From Sphingopyxis bauzanensis (GTDB taxonomy: Bacteria; Pseudomonadota; Alphaproteobacteria; Sphingomonadales; Sphingomonadaceae), in assembly GCF_002205675.1 (NCBI RefSeq), contig NZ_NISK01000004.1, forward strand, positions 372,001 to 436,000: 64,000 bases of DNA, given 5' to 3'. The notes below the pieces were generated by a model that saw only the letters and a list, made by a program, of their open reading frames with translations, was not told where the DNA came from and made no database searches. Made by a program: the position numbers and the translations under genes. Positions 45,727 through 54,771 of the stretch are shown piece after piece (position 1 is the stretch's first letter; each line of letters begins with the position of its first letter).

Positions 45727-45883
45727 CGCACTGCGCCATTGAGATGATGGCGGTGCAGCCTCATTAACGGAATGATTCTGTCCGCGTCCCGACAGGGACG
45801 GATCGGCGCGCCCACAGCATGGGCGCAAACGATAGGGAAGTTCAGCTTATCGGATAATGGTCCTTGCTGTCATATTGCTCATG
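45727..45883 (-). ncRNA. Candidate bridge/seekRNA region of the IS110-family element
   Basis: Noncoding DNA downstream of the transposase stop with three successive hairpins: 45728-45756 (GCAC/CGCCAT stems), 45785-45800 (CGTCCC-GACA-GGGACG) and 45808-45826 (GCGCCCA-CAGCA-TGGGCGC). IS110/IS1111 elements are known to encode a structured guide RNA in a noncoding end; in the IS1111 group it lies downstream of the transposase. RNA identity here is inference. Confidence 0.45.
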
Positions 45884-46909
45884 TCAGACCTCGGCAGCGA
45901 TCGAACGGTCGAACAGTTCACCCGTACGAAGCATAGTATGCATGATGACAGCGAGCTTGCGCGCGACCGCGACGGCCGCGCGCTTGAAGCCGATCTTTTC
46001 CTTGAGTTTGAGGCCCCAGATCCGCAGCGCGCTGTCCGCCGTGGTGCGCGTGAGGATCACGACTGCCGCCTCGTACAGCAGCCCGCGCAGATGACTGTCG
46101 CCGCGCCGGGATATATGACCGTCATAATCGACTTCGCCCGACTGGTAACGCCTGGTCGTCAAGCCGACCCAAGCACCAACCGAACGCGACTTCCGAAAGT
46201 TTTTCGGGTCCTCGATTGCCGCAACGAACGAAGAGGCGGTCACCGTGCCGACCCCCGGAATCGACGAAAGCAATTGGCATTGCTCGCTCGCGCGAGCGGA
46301 TGCAACGAGCTGCTTGCTCAACTCTGCAGCGCGGGCGCGCATGCCTCGCCAGGCCTCAAGAACCGGCAGGAGGATCTGTTCGAGCCCTGCGTTGCTCGCC
46401 AGCAGGCTGCGCACATGGCCCTCGAACACACGGCCAGCCCCCTTGGGAACAATCAGGCCGAACGTCTTCATCAGACCACGGATTTGGTTCAACATCTGGG
46501 TCGTCGCCTTCAGCAGCTGATTGCGCGCCGCAATCAGCGTGCGGGTCAGCATGCTGTCAAAGCTCTTCACGCGTACCTCGCGGTAAAAGCCAACCTCCGC
46601 AAGATGCGCCAGGCCGTCCGCATCATTCGCATCGGTCTTGTTTCGGGCCATATCGAGCGCCGCTTTGGCATGGCGGGCATCAATGCAGATAGCGGGCAAT
46701 CCTTCCTGTCTCAGCGCATGATAGAACCAGACAGACAGAGGCCCCGTCTCGAACACGACACGCTCCACATTCGCAGCTCGCTTGCGGACAAGCTCTGCTA
46801 TCAATTTGGGATCAGACGGGCATTTGCCGCGCCAGATCCGTTCGCCGTCTTCACGCACCGATACAAATGTGTCTTTCAAAGATACGTCGAGGCCGATAAA
46901 CTGCTTCAT
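45884..46909 (-). CDS. IS110-family transposase
   Basis: 341 aa. The N-terminal RuvC-like DEDD domain begins KQFIGLDVSLKDTFVSV (first Asp), with the Glu in VVFETG and the paired acidic residues in TDANDADGLA. The C-terminal Tnp_20 domain has SSIPGVGTVTA and the serine-containing GHISRRGDSHLR. Both domains are complete with no frameshift, so the element could be active. ATG 46909 is chosen because the family begins here and a GGGAGACAAC ribosome site precedes it; the frame further upstream lies in the noncoding end. Confidence 0.93.
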   Translation of the reverse strand: MKQFIGLDVSLKDTFVSVREDGERIWRGKCPSDPKLIAELVRKRAANVERVVFETGPLSVWFYHALRQEGLPAICIDARHAKAALDMARNKTDANDADGLAHLAEVGFYREVRVKSFDSMLTRTLIAARNQLLKATTQMLNQIRGLMKTFGLIVPKGAGRVFEGHVRSLLASNAGLEQILLPVLEAWRGMRARAAELSKQLVASARASEQCQLLSSIPGVGTVTASSFVAAIEDPKNFRKSRSVGAWVGLTTRRYQSGEVDYDGHISRRGDSHLRGLLYEAAVVILTRTTADSALRIWGLKLKEKIGFKRAAVAVARKLAVIMHTMLRTGELFDRSIAAEV

Positions 46910-47038
46910 GGTTGTCTCCCGTTTGTTGCTGGGCCCGGTGTCAATCGTGAGCCCGTTTTTCAACCTATCGGGGGGCAACCACCCTGCCTACGCATCGCAA
47001 CCGCAACGGTGATCACCGCCCCGCGATTACCCTATGTT

Positions 47039-49318
47039 TTAGAACCCGGCTTTCACCGTCACAAAGAACTGCTGCGGCGCCCCCGCCAGCAAGGTCTGGC
47101 TGTCGCCGCGGTTGGCAAAACCGTTGGTGCCGATCGTCGATACATAGTCCCTGTCGAACAAATTGGTCGCATTGGCTTGCACCGAGATCCGCTCGTTGAA
47201 CCGGTAACCGATGCTCGCGTCGACAATGACAAAGCCGCCGACCTCGGCGTCATTTTCGAACGAATAATAGCGCTTCGAGGTGTAGTTGGCGCCGACGCGC
47301 GCAAAGAAGCTGCCGGTGTCCCAGGTGATTTCACCCTTGGCCAGATGGCGCGGCGAATTGACCACGGTCTTGCCCGCGGTCGCCGCGATGATCGTGCCCG
47401 CAGCGTTGACAACATCGTCCTGATATTCGGAGTCGTTGTACGCGTAGGAGGCAAACAGCGACAGGTCAGTCGTAACACGGAACGTCCCCGCCGCCTCGAC
47501 GCCCCACGAACGCACGTCGCCGACATTCTGCAGGATCGCCGGATTGCCCTGGATGCCCGAGCCATTGGCAAAGGCGATGATGCGATCCTTGAAATCGACA
47601 TAATAGCCTGCGATCACCCCCTGAAAGCGCGGCGATTTGGTGCGGAAGCCGAGTTCATAGGTAGTCGAGGTTTCGGGTTTCAGGTCGAGCGCGTCGAAAC
47701 CCGCCTGCGTCGTCGCGAACGGCCCGCCGGTCGCCGAACTTTCGAACGCGCGCATATTCTGGGTGTAGCTCGCGAACGCCTCATTATCGTCGCTCAGACG
47801 AAAGAGGAGTCCCGCCTGCGGCAAAAACCAGTCCTTCGCCTCGGTCCGCCCCGCCGCCAGACTGCCGCGCACGATCGGCGTCGCCAGGTTGGTGACGCGC
47901 AGTCCCTTCCACCCCGCGTTGATCTGGACCTGCCCCAGATCGAGCGTGTCCTGCACGTGATATTGCAGCGTCTGGGTGTTGAAATCGAATTCCCATTGGG
48001 TGAGCAGCGGATCGGTGGGGAATTTCAGGCTGCTGCGATCGGGTGCGCCGGCGGTGTTGCCCAGACCGTAAAAGCGGCGCGCCTGATTGAAATCATTGTC
48101 TTCGTACCACATGCCGATTTCGACGCGGTTCGCGCCCAGCGTGAACAAGCTGTTGGCGACGATGCCGTACCGCTCGATTTCATATTCGGTCGTGCGCAGC
48201 GCCATCGGTGCGCCGCCCGGGGTTGCGACATAGGGGGTGAACCACATGCCGCGCCCCTCGTTGCCGTGGTAATATCCCATCGCGTTCAGAGTCCAGAACG
48301 CGTTCAACGGCGCCTCGACCCCGACCCCGGCCAGCCAGTCCTTGCGCAGACCGGCGGCGTCATAATAGGCATCGTCGACGGTTTGGATCGGGGTCGGATA
48401 GACCGTACCGGCCGCGGGGTTGGTCGGCGCAACGCCGGTGTCGCCGCGATTGTGCGCGATATGCGCAACGCGCACTGCCAGATCCCAATCCTTGGCGAAA
48501 TTGTCCCAGTCATAACCCAGCCGATCGATCATGGCCTGGCTCAGATCCTGATAGTCATTCTCGCGGCGGTCCGAATAGTTGACGAAGCCGAAGAACTGGC
48601 CGTCGCCGACCGGCTGGACGATACGGCCGTTGAACTGATGCTGGCGCTGGACCCCGTCGCCTTTCCACTTGTCGCCATCCTGCCACGCATAGCTCAGCGC
48701 GAGGCGCGGACCGCCGGGGGCAATTTCACCGCTGTCGATCCGCACGAACGCGCGCTTGGTGTCTTCGCTGCCGTAGGTTCCCGACGCTTCAACCTCGAAC
48801 GTCTCGGCGGGTTCGCGCGCCGAAAATTCGATCGTCCCGCCCAAATTGCTCGTCGAGGCCGCCGACAGCGAACCCGCGCCCTGGGCAACTTCGACCCGGC
48901 CGACATTTTCGCTGATGATCGCGCGGCTGATGTGCAGCCCGTTGTGGTTGCCATAGCTCATGTCGCCGAGCGGCACGCCGTCGAGGGTGAAGCCCAATTG
49001 CTGCTGTGAAAAGCCGCGGATCGAGATGCGCGACGACCATTCATAGGTGCCGAACGGATCGGCCGACTGGAAATTCACCCCAGGCAGCTTGTCGATGGCT
49101 TTAAGCGGGCTGATCCCCGCGACTTCGAGCGCGATGTCGGCGGCGCCAATTTCCTGCACCTGCCGCGCCTGCCCCTGGCCGAGCACGACAATCTCTGCGA
49201 CATCGCCCCCGTCGACCGCTGCATCGACCGCGGTTTCGGTAGCAAACACCGGCGTCGCAGCAAATGCCACCATCAAAGCGGCCCCGGTCCGCAGCCGGTT
49301 CCTGAACTTGCTTGTCAT
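47039..49318 (-). CDS. TonB-dependent receptor
   Basis: 759 aa. The signal peptide (about 1-25, VFA-T) is followed by a TonB-box-like region (AEIVVLGQG), a plug (about 50-165, with SSRISIRGFSQQQLGFTLDGVPLGD) and a barrel whose last residues are FFVTVKAGF with C-terminal Phe. The substrate is unknown; the plug wording resembles receptors often annotated for ferric or vitamin substrates in sphingomonads. ATG 49318 is used rather than TTG 49324. The IS element lies right after its stop codon but leaves the coding sequence intact. Confidence 0.9.
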   Translation of the reverse strand: MTSKFRNRLRTGAALMVAFAATPVFATETAVDAAVDGGDVAEIVVLGQGQARQVQEIGAADIALEVAGISPLKAIDKLPGVNFQSADPFGTYEWSSRISIRGFSQQQLGFTLDGVPLGDMSYGNHNGLHISRAIISENVGRVEVAQGAGSLSAASTSNLGGTIEFSAREPAETFEVEASGTYGSEDTKRAFVRIDSGEIAPGGPRLALSYAWQDGDKWKGDGVQRQHQFNGRIVQPVGDGQFFGFVNYSDRRENDYQDLSQAMIDRLGYDWDNFAKDWDLAVRVAHIAHNRGDTGVAPTNPAAGTVYPTPIQTVDDAYYDAAGLRKDWLAGVGVEAPLNAFWTLNAMGYYHGNEGRGMWFTPYVATPGGAPMALRTTEYEIERYGIVANSLFTLGANRVEIGMWYEDNDFNQARRFYGLGNTAGAPDRSSLKFPTDPLLTQWEFDFNTQTLQYHVQDTLDLGQVQINAGWKGLRVTNLATPIVRGSLAAGRTEAKDWFLPQAGLLFRLSDDNEAFASYTQNMRAFESSATGGPFATTQAGFDALDLKPETSTTYELGFRTKSPRFQGVIAGYYVDFKDRIIAFANGSGIQGNPAILQNVGDVRSWGVEAAGTFRVTTDLSLFASYAYNDSEYQDDVVNAAGTIIAATAGKTVVNSPRHLAKGEITWDTGSFFARVGANYTSKRYYSFENDAEVGGFVIVDASIGYRFNERISVQANATNLFDRDYVSTIGTNGFANRGDSQTLLAGAPQQFFVTVKAGF

Positions 49319-49440
49319 CGTCAATCCCCCTTGTCCCGTCGCCGAAATGGCGCGGTGGTCGCGGGGGCTTTAGGGAGGCGATATTGCTGCGCTGCGGCGA
49401 AGGGGTGACGCAGCGATGACGATAAAAAGAAGCTTCGGCG

Positions 49441-49869
49441 TCACGCCAGATCGAGTTGCTCGGCGACCGGATAAAGATCGCAATTTTCACGCTCGATCCG
49501 CAATCCCAATACGTCGAGCACAACCTCGGTTTCGCTACAAAAGCCCGGCCAGTCGTCGGCGATCCGTTCGGCGGTCCATTTCGCGTCGTAAGCCGCAAAA
49601 TCCTGCGCGATATGCCCCATCTCGCGCACAAACTCGCTCGCCATCGCGACGACCTCGGCATTGCCGCTCGCCTTCAAGCGCGGATAGAGGATCCAGTCCT
49701 CGCACTTCAAATGGCGCAGCAGCGTATCGCGCAGCATCCCGCGCACCGATTCAAGCTCGGTCGGACGCGGCCGTTCGGGGGTGCGGATCAGGTCCAGCAA
49801 AAGCTGTGACAGCGTGGTGAGCGCGGCATGTTCGGCGCGCAGCCGCCGCATCTCGGGACCAATAGGCAT
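49441..49869 (-). CDS. Hemerythrin domain-containing protein
   Basis: 142 aa four-helix HHE protein. Potential iron ligands lie in LRAEHAAL, LLRHLKCEDWILYP, EMGHIAQDF and the C-terminal RENCDLYPVAEQ, where the usual HxxxE in the last helix is changed (ENCDLYP), so the metal site may be incomplete or altered. Hemerythrin-like proteins sense or store O2 or iron. It lies 11 bases downstream of the rluE remnant on the same strand. Confidence 0.8.
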   Translation of the reverse strand: MPIGPEMRRLRAEHAALTTLSQLLLDLIRTPERPRPTELESVRGMLRDTLLRHLKCEDWILYPRLKASGNAEVVAMASEFVREMGHIAQDFAAYDAKWTAERIADDWPGFCSETEVVLDVLGLRIERENCDLYPVAEQLDLA

Positions 49870-49880
49870 GGGTCGCCTCT

Positions 49881-50423
49881 CTAAAATTCGGTCCCTTCAT
49901 CGCTGCCATAGGCACCGGGCGTGAAAAGACGGTAAACGCCCATTAGCCTTGATTGGCCCCGTCTGCACGCCGAGATGGCGGATTAGGCCATATTGGCGCG
50001 ATAACGCGACGGCTCGATCCATGCTTGCCGGGCACGCTCTGGCGGTATCGCACCGGCGGGTCGCGGTCCCACGTCTGGGCGGGTCGATGCGGCGGACGGT
50101 TGCGGGGCGGGTCGGGCCGTCATTGAGCATGACCCCGGCACCCAGGCGGTCGAGGCTCGCGACGTTGGGTTCGCCCTCGACCTGCGCCAGATAGGTTTGG
50201 GGCGTCGTGTGCTTTGGCGACGAAATGCGCCCCTGCAGCGCGCCATCATCGGTCAGGATCAGCAGGCCATCGCTGTCACGATCGAGCCGCCCCGCCGGAC
50301 AGGCGCCGGGGACGTCGATATAGTCGGACAGCGTCGCGCGCGCCTCCCCGCCCCCAGCAAGCGTGCCGCGATCGGTGAACTGGCTGAGCACGCCGCAGGG
50401 TTGTTGAGCAGGATCACCGTCAC
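49881..50423 (-). pseudogene. rluE: Decayed 23S rRNA pseudouridine synthase (RluE/RsuA family)
   Basis: The family motifs appear in several frames. From GTG 50423 the frame reads VTVILLNN and then needs one extra base at 50400/50401 to continue as PCGVLSQFTDRG (the usual LNKPCGVLS). The catalytic region PAGRLDRDSDGLL is intact. After RRIDPP the frame must shift for RDPPVRYRQSVP, shift again for AWIE, and that frame then has an internal stop before RLMGVYRLFTPG. At least three frameshifts and a stop are present. The GTG overlaps the stop of the COG2509 gene (GTGA). Confidence 0.85.
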
Positions 50424-52033
50424 GGCATCAAGCTCCGCGCCACCGCCTCGGCGACCTTGATCCCGTCGACCGCCGCCGACAAAATGCCCCCGGCGTAACC
50501 CGCGCCCTCGCCCGCTGGGAACAGGCCGGCGGTGTTCAGGCTCTGAAAATCCTCGCCGCGGGTGAAGCGCACGGGGGACGAGGTGCGCGTCTCGACCCCG
50601 GTCATCACGACGTCGGGATGGTCATATCCCTTGATCTGGCGTCCGAACATCGGGATCGCCTCACGCATCGCCTCGACCGCGAAATCGGGCAGGCAGGCCG
50701 CGAGGTCGGTCGGGGTCACGCCGGGGCGGTACGACGGGGTGACGCTACCCAGCGCGGTCGAGGGACGTCCCGCCAGAAAATCGCCGACGCGCTGCGCGGG
50801 GGCGCGATAGTTCGATCCGCCCGCAACATAGGCGAGCGATTCCCAGTGCCGCTGAAACGCGAGGCCCGCGAGCGGGTCGCCGGGATAGTCGCGTTCGGGA
50901 TCGATCGCGACGACGAAGCCCGAATTGGCGTTGCGTTCGTTGCGCGAATATTGGCTCATGCCGTTGGTCGCGACGCGCCCCTCCTCCGACGTCGCGGCAA
51001 CGACAGTGCCGCCGGGACACATGCAGAAACTGTAAACGGTGCGCCCATTCTTGCAGTGATGCGAGATATGATATTCGGCGGCGCCAAGGATCGGGTTGCC
51101 CGCATCGGCGCCAAAACGCGACGTGTCGATCCACGATTGCGGATGCTCGATGCGGACGCCGATCGAAAAGGGCTTTGCCTCGACATGCACCCCCGCGGCG
51201 TGGAGCATTGCAAAGGTATCGCGCGCGCTGTGGCCCACCGCCAGCACGACGCGGTCGGCCTCGATATAGCCGCCACCCGTCAGGTGCAGCCCCTGAACGC
51301 GGCGTTTGCCCGCGCCGTCGGTGGCTATATCGATCCCGTCGACCTTGTGCTGCCAGCGATATTCGCCGCCCAGCCCCTCGATCGTTTCGCGCAGGCTTTC
51401 GACCATTGTCACCAACCGGAAGGTGCCGATATGCGGATGCGCTTCGGTCAGGATTTCCGGCGGGGCGCCCGCCTTCACGAATTCGGTCAGCACCTTGCGG
51501 TCAAGGTGGCGGGGATCTTTGATCCGGCTGTAAAGCTTGCCGTCGGAAAAGGTGCCCGCGCCGCCCTCGCCGAACTGGACGTTCGATTCGGGGTGGAGCA
51601 CCCCGCGCCGCCACAGATCCCACGTATCCTTGGTCCGCTCGCGCACCACTTTGCCGCGGTCGAGGATGATCGGCCGGAACCCCATCTGTGCGAGGATCAG
51701 CCCGACGAACAGTCCGCACGGCCCGGCGCCGACGACGACGGGGCGCTTGATCCCCTTCGGCGCCTGGGTAATCAATTTATAGCTGGTGTTCGGGGTCTGC
51801 TGGACATTGCGGTCCTTGCGAAAGCGCGCCAGCACCGCGCCCTCGTCCTTCACATTGACGTCGACCGAATAGACGAGCTGGATATTGGTCTTGTCACGCG
51901 CATCATGCGCACGTCGCGCGATGACATGCCGGACCAGCTCGCGCGGGGTGATCCGCAGCCGCTTGCAGATCGCGGCGGGCAGCTCTTCCGGCGCATGGTG
52001 CAGCGGCAGCGTGAGTTCGGTCAGGCGAAGCAT
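50420..52033 (-). CDS. FAD-dependent dehydrogenase, COG2509 type
   Basis: 537 aa. An N-terminal domain of about 95 residues (LHHAPEELPAAICKRLRI) precedes the FAD-binding Rossmann motif (VVVGAGPCGLFVGLILA, GAGPCG at 102-107). GEGGAGTFSDGKLYSR and the C-terminal GEGAGYAGGILSAAVDGI are signature segments of this family of uncharacterised flavoproteins. The substrate is unknown. Start ATG 52033; its end overlaps the rluE remnant. It lies downstream of the typA terminator, so it probably has its own promoter. Confidence 0.88.
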   Translation of the reverse strand: MLRLTELTLPLHHAPEELPAAICKRLRITPRELVRHVIARRAHDARDKTNIQLVYSVDVNVKDEGAVLARFRKDRNVQQTPNTSYKLITQAPKGIKRPVVVGAGPCGLFVGLILAQMGFRPIILDRGKVVRERTKDTWDLWRRGVLHPESNVQFGEGGAGTFSDGKLYSRIKDPRHLDRKVLTEFVKAGAPPEILTEAHPHIGTFRLVTMVESLRETIEGLGGEYRWQHKVDGIDIATDGAGKRRVQGLHLTGGGYIEADRVVLAVGHSARDTFAMLHAAGVHVEAKPFSIGVRIEHPQSWIDTSRFGADAGNPILGAAEYHISHHCKNGRTVYSFCMCPGGTVVAATSEEGRVATNGMSQYSRNERNANSGFVVAIDPERDYPGDPLAGLAFQRHWESLAYVAGGSNYRAPAQRVGDFLAGRPSTALGSVTPSYRPGVTPTDLAACLPDFAVEAMREAIPMFGRQIKGYDHPDVVMTGVETRTSSPVRFTRGEDFQSLNTAGLFPAGEGAGYAGGILSAAVDGIKVAEAVARSLMP

Positions 52034-52081
52034 GGGACGCCTTTACGGCCCAACCCAGCCGGGGGGAACGCTGTTCGAAAA

Positions 52082-52113
52082 GAAAAGGGGACGGTCACCG
52101 CTGACCGCCCCCC
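52082..52113 (-). terminator. Rho-independent terminator of typA
   Basis: On the minus strand, GGGG-CGGTCA-GCGG-TGACCG-T-CCCC is followed by TTTTCTTTT. It begins six bases after the typA stop. Confidence 0.8.
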
Positions 52114-52119
52114 TGATCT

Positions 52120-53952
52120 TTAGGCCGCTTCCTTCTTGCGCGACGCCTTCTTGCGCTCGTGCGGATCGAGCAGCGCCTTGCGGATGCGGATGTTTTTCGG
52201 GGTCACTTCGACCATTTCGTCGTCGTCGATATAGGCGATCGCCTGTTCCAGCGTCATGCGGCGCGGCGGGGTCAGGCGGATCGCGTCGTCCTTGCCGGTC
52301 GAACGGAAGTTCGTCAGCTGCTTCGACTTCATGGGGTTAACTTCCAGGTCGTCGGGCTTGGCATTTTCACCAATGATCATGCCCTCGTACAGCGCTTCGC
52401 CGGGCGACACGAACAGGATGCCGCGCTCTTCGAGCGGGCCAAGCGCATAGGCGACGGCTTCGCCATTGCCGTTGCTGATCAGCACGCCGTTCTGGCGGCC
52501 CGCGATATTGCCTTTGTACGGGCCATATTTTTCGAACAGGCGGTTCATGATCCCGGTGCCGCGCGTGTCGGACAGGAATTCGCCGTGATAGCCGATCAGG
52601 CCACGCGACGGGCCGCTGAAGGTGATGCGCGTCTTGCCGCCGCCCGACGGGCGCATGTCGGTCAGGTCGGCCTTGCGGACCTGCATCTTCTCGACCACCG
52701 TGCCGCTATGTTCGTCGTCGACGTCGATGACGACGGTTTCATAGGGTTCGGTGCGCTTGCCATTCTCGTCCTCGCCATACAGCACGCGCGGGCGGCTGAT
52801 GCCGAGTTCGAAGCCTTCGCGGCGCATCGTTTCGATGAGCACGCCCAGCTGAAGCTCGCCGCGGCCGGCGACTTCGAAACTGTCCTTGTCGGCGCTTTCG
52901 GTAACGCGGATCGCGACATTGGTTTCGCTTTCGCGGAACAGGCGGTCGCGGATCATGCGGCTGGTGACCTTGCTACCCTCGCGGCCCGCCATCGGCGAAT
53001 CGTTGACGGCAAAGCGCATCGACAGCGTCGGCGGATCGATCGGCTGCGCGGCGATCGGCTCGGTGACGCTGGTGTCAGCGATGGTGTTGGCGACGGTCGC
53101 CAGCGCCAGGCCGGCGATCGCAACGATGTCGCCGGCGCGCGCTTCCTCGACGGGAACGCGCTCGAGCCCGCGGAACGCCAGGAGCTTGGACGCGCGGCCG
53201 GTTTCGATGACCTTGCCGTCCATGTCGATCGCGTGGATCGGCTGGTTGACCTTGATCGTCCCCGACTGGACGCGCCCGGTCAGGATGCGGCCGATGAAAT
53301 TGTCGCGGTCGAGCAGGGTGGCGAGGAAGGTGAACGGACCGTCTTCGGGCAGGCCAGGGGTCGGGACGTGCGACACGATGGTCTTGAACAGCGGTTCCAG
53401 CGTGCCTTCGCGCGCTTCGGGATCTTCCGACGCGTAACCGCCGCGGCCCGACGCATAAAGGATCGGGAAATCAAGCTGTTCGTCATTGGCTTCAAGCGTC
53501 AGGAACAGTTCGAACACTTCGTCGAGCACCTCTGCGGCGCGCGCGTCGCTGCGGTCGATCTTGTTGACGACGACGATCGGCTTCAGGCCAAGCGCGAGCG
53601 CCTTGCCGGTGACGAACTTGGTCTGCGGCATCGGACCTTCGGCGGCATCGACGAGCAGGATGACGCCGTCGACCATGCTCAGGATCCGCTCGACCTCGCC
53701 GCCGAAATCGGCGTGACCCGGGGTATCGACGATGTTGATCCGCGTCAGATCGGCTCCCTCGCCCCACTCGACCGAGGTACATTTCGCCAGGATGGTGATC
53801 CCGCGTTCCTTTTCCAGGTCATTGGAATCCATCGCGCGCTCTTCGACGCGCTGGTTGTCTCGGAAGGTGCCCGACTGACGGAACAGCTGGTCAACGAGGG
53901 TGGTTTTTCCATGATCGACGTGGGCGATGATCGCAATATTGCGCAAAGACAT
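52120..53952 (-). CDS. typA: Translational GTPase TypA/BipA
   Basis: 610 aa, full length. Ribosome-binding GTPase related to EF-G, important for growth at low temperature and stress. GTPase motifs G1 [11 protein letters not shown] (about 10-20), G2 RGITI, G3 [11 protein letters not shown] and G4 NKIDRSDAR are complete, followed by the EF-G-like domains and the BipA C-terminal domain ending in a basic tail ([11 protein letters not shown]). It is divergent from the GbsR-like regulator gene with about 180 bases between. Confidence 0.97.
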   Translation of the reverse strand: MSLRNIAIIAHVDHGKTTLVDQLFRQSGTFRDNQRVEERAMDSNDLEKERGITILAKCTSVEWGEGADLTRINIVDTPGHADFGGEVERILSMVDGVILLVDAAEGPMPQTKFVTGKALALGLKPIVVVNKIDRSDARAAEVLDEVFELFLTLEANDEQLDFPILYASGRGGYASEDPEAREGTLEPLFKTIVSHVPTPGLPEDGPFTFLATLLDRDNFIGRILTGRVQSGTIKVNQPIHAIDMDGKVIETGRASKLLAFRGLERVPVEEARAGDIVAIAGLALATVANTIADTSVTEPIAAQPIDPPTLSMRFAVNDSPMAGREGSKVTSRMIRDRLFRESETNVAIRVTESADKDSFEVAGRGELQLGVLIETMRREGFELGISRPRVLYGEDENGKRTEPYETVVIDVDDEHSGTVVEKMQVRKADLTDMRPSGGGKTRITFSGPSRGLIGYHGEFLSDTRGTGIMNRLFEKYGPYKGNIAGRQNGVLISNGNGEAVAYALGPLEERGILFVSPGEALYEGMIIGENAKPDDLEVNPMKSKQLTNFRSTGKDDAIRLTPPRRMTLEQAIAYIDDDEMVEVTPKNIRIRKALLDPHERKKASRKKEAA

Positions 53953-54083
53953 GCGGAGAGCCTTGATGGGAGGGGGCAGCGCCGGGAGCGCCGCGAAACG
54001 CCGCGCCCCTAACAGAATGGGTGCTGCGGCGCAACATGATTGCCGAAGTTGGCAAAGTTGTCACTGGGTCGACCTCTGCCTAT

Positions 54084-54111
54084 TGAAGTTTCAATAATTA
54101 TTGAAACTTCA
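54084..54111. promoter_or_regulatory. Perfect 28-bp palindrome, probable operator of the gbsR-cydAB operon
   Basis: TGAAGTTTCAATAA is followed directly by its exact reverse complement. It ends 24 bases before the start of the regulator gene and lies in AT-rich DNA between divergent typA and the operon. Position and symmetry suit a dimeric winged-helix repressor such as the adjacent regulator. Confidence 0.75.
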
Positions 54112-54135
54112 GAAATTAGAGCGTATGGCGCGGCC

Positions 54136-54771
54136 ATGGATATGTCCCTCGCCCCCGATTCTCCAGCGGCTTCGCCGTCCCCGCCGTTCCGGCTCTCCCC
54201 GCTTGCGCAGGCCTTTGTCCTGCATTTCGGCGAGATGGGGAGCCGCTGGGGGATCAACCGGACGGTCGGACAGATTTACGCAATGCTGTTTCTGGCCGAC
54301 GCGCCGCGGCACGCTGAGGAGATCAGCGAGGCGCTTTCCCTGTCGCGCGGCAGCGTGTCGATGGGGCTGAAGGAGCTGGCGAGCTGGAACCTTGTGCAGT
54401 TGCGTCATGTTCCGGGCGACCGACGCGATTATTATGAAACGCCGCGCGATGTGTGGGCGATCTTTCGTACCTTGGTCGAAGAGCGCAAGAAGCGCGAGAT
54501 CGACCCGACGCTGACGAAGCTGCGCACCCTGTTGATGGAACCCGCGACCGATGCGTCGGACCGCTTCGCGCAGGAACGGATCGGCGCGATGCACGAGCAG
54601 ATCGAGCTGCTCACCGACTGGTATGCCGAGATGCGGCGGCTCGACAATGAGCGGCTGCTCCAGCTTTTGCGTCTCGGCGAACGGGTAGTAAAAGCACTCG
54701 AGTTCAAGGACCGCATGCTCGGCCGCGGCAAGACCCCGGCCGCGACGGAGAACGACAATGGACGCACTTGA
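54136..54771 (+). CDS. GbsR/MarR-family transcriptional regulator
   Basis: 211 aa. A winged-helix domain (about 20-110: QIYAMLFLADAPRHAEEISEALSLSRGSVSMGLKELASW, then the wing RHVPGDRRDYYE) is followed by a helical dimerisation part, as in GbsR-type regulators. It overlaps the cydA start by 14 bases, so it is co-expressed with the oxidase and probably controls it and itself through the 28-bp palindrome upstream. The signal sensed is unknown. ATG 54136 is preferred because the longer frame would run through the palindrome. Confidence 0.87.
   Translation: MDMSLAPDSPAASPSPPFRLSPLAQAFVLHFGEMGSRWGINRTVGQIYAMLFLADAPRHAEEISEALSLSRGSVSMGLKELASWNLVQLRHVPGDRRDYYETPRDVWAIFRTLVEERKKREIDPTLTKLRTLLMEPATDASDRFAQERIGAMHEQIELLTDWYAEMRRLDNERLLQLLRLGERVVKALEFKDRMLGRGKTPAATENDNGRT

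Larger units (their letters stand above)
45717..47043 (-). mobile_element. IS110-family insertion sequence
   Basis: A single transposase gene is flanked by noncoding ends of about 157 bases (3' side) and 124 bases (5' side). The 10-bp word ATGTTTTAGA occurs at 45717-45726 and again at 47034-47043, just outside the presumed ends, giving an element of about 1.3 kb, a normal IS110 size. No clear terminal inverted repeats are visible, which is usual for IS110. The left end could instead lie further left (about 45530), where the DNA turns AT-richer. It sits directly behind the stop of the second TonB receptor. Confidence 0.7.

Noticed and set aside
45857..49009. 1050-codon open frame on the plus strand
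   Set aside because: It runs antisense through the IS110 transposase and the TonB receptor, both of which show clear family motifs on the minus strand; its composition is that of a GC-rich shadow frame.
54084..54111. 28-bp palindrome as a bidirectional terminator
   Set aside because: It lies between two divergent gene starts (typA and the regulator), so no transcript needs to end there, and it is AT-rich.
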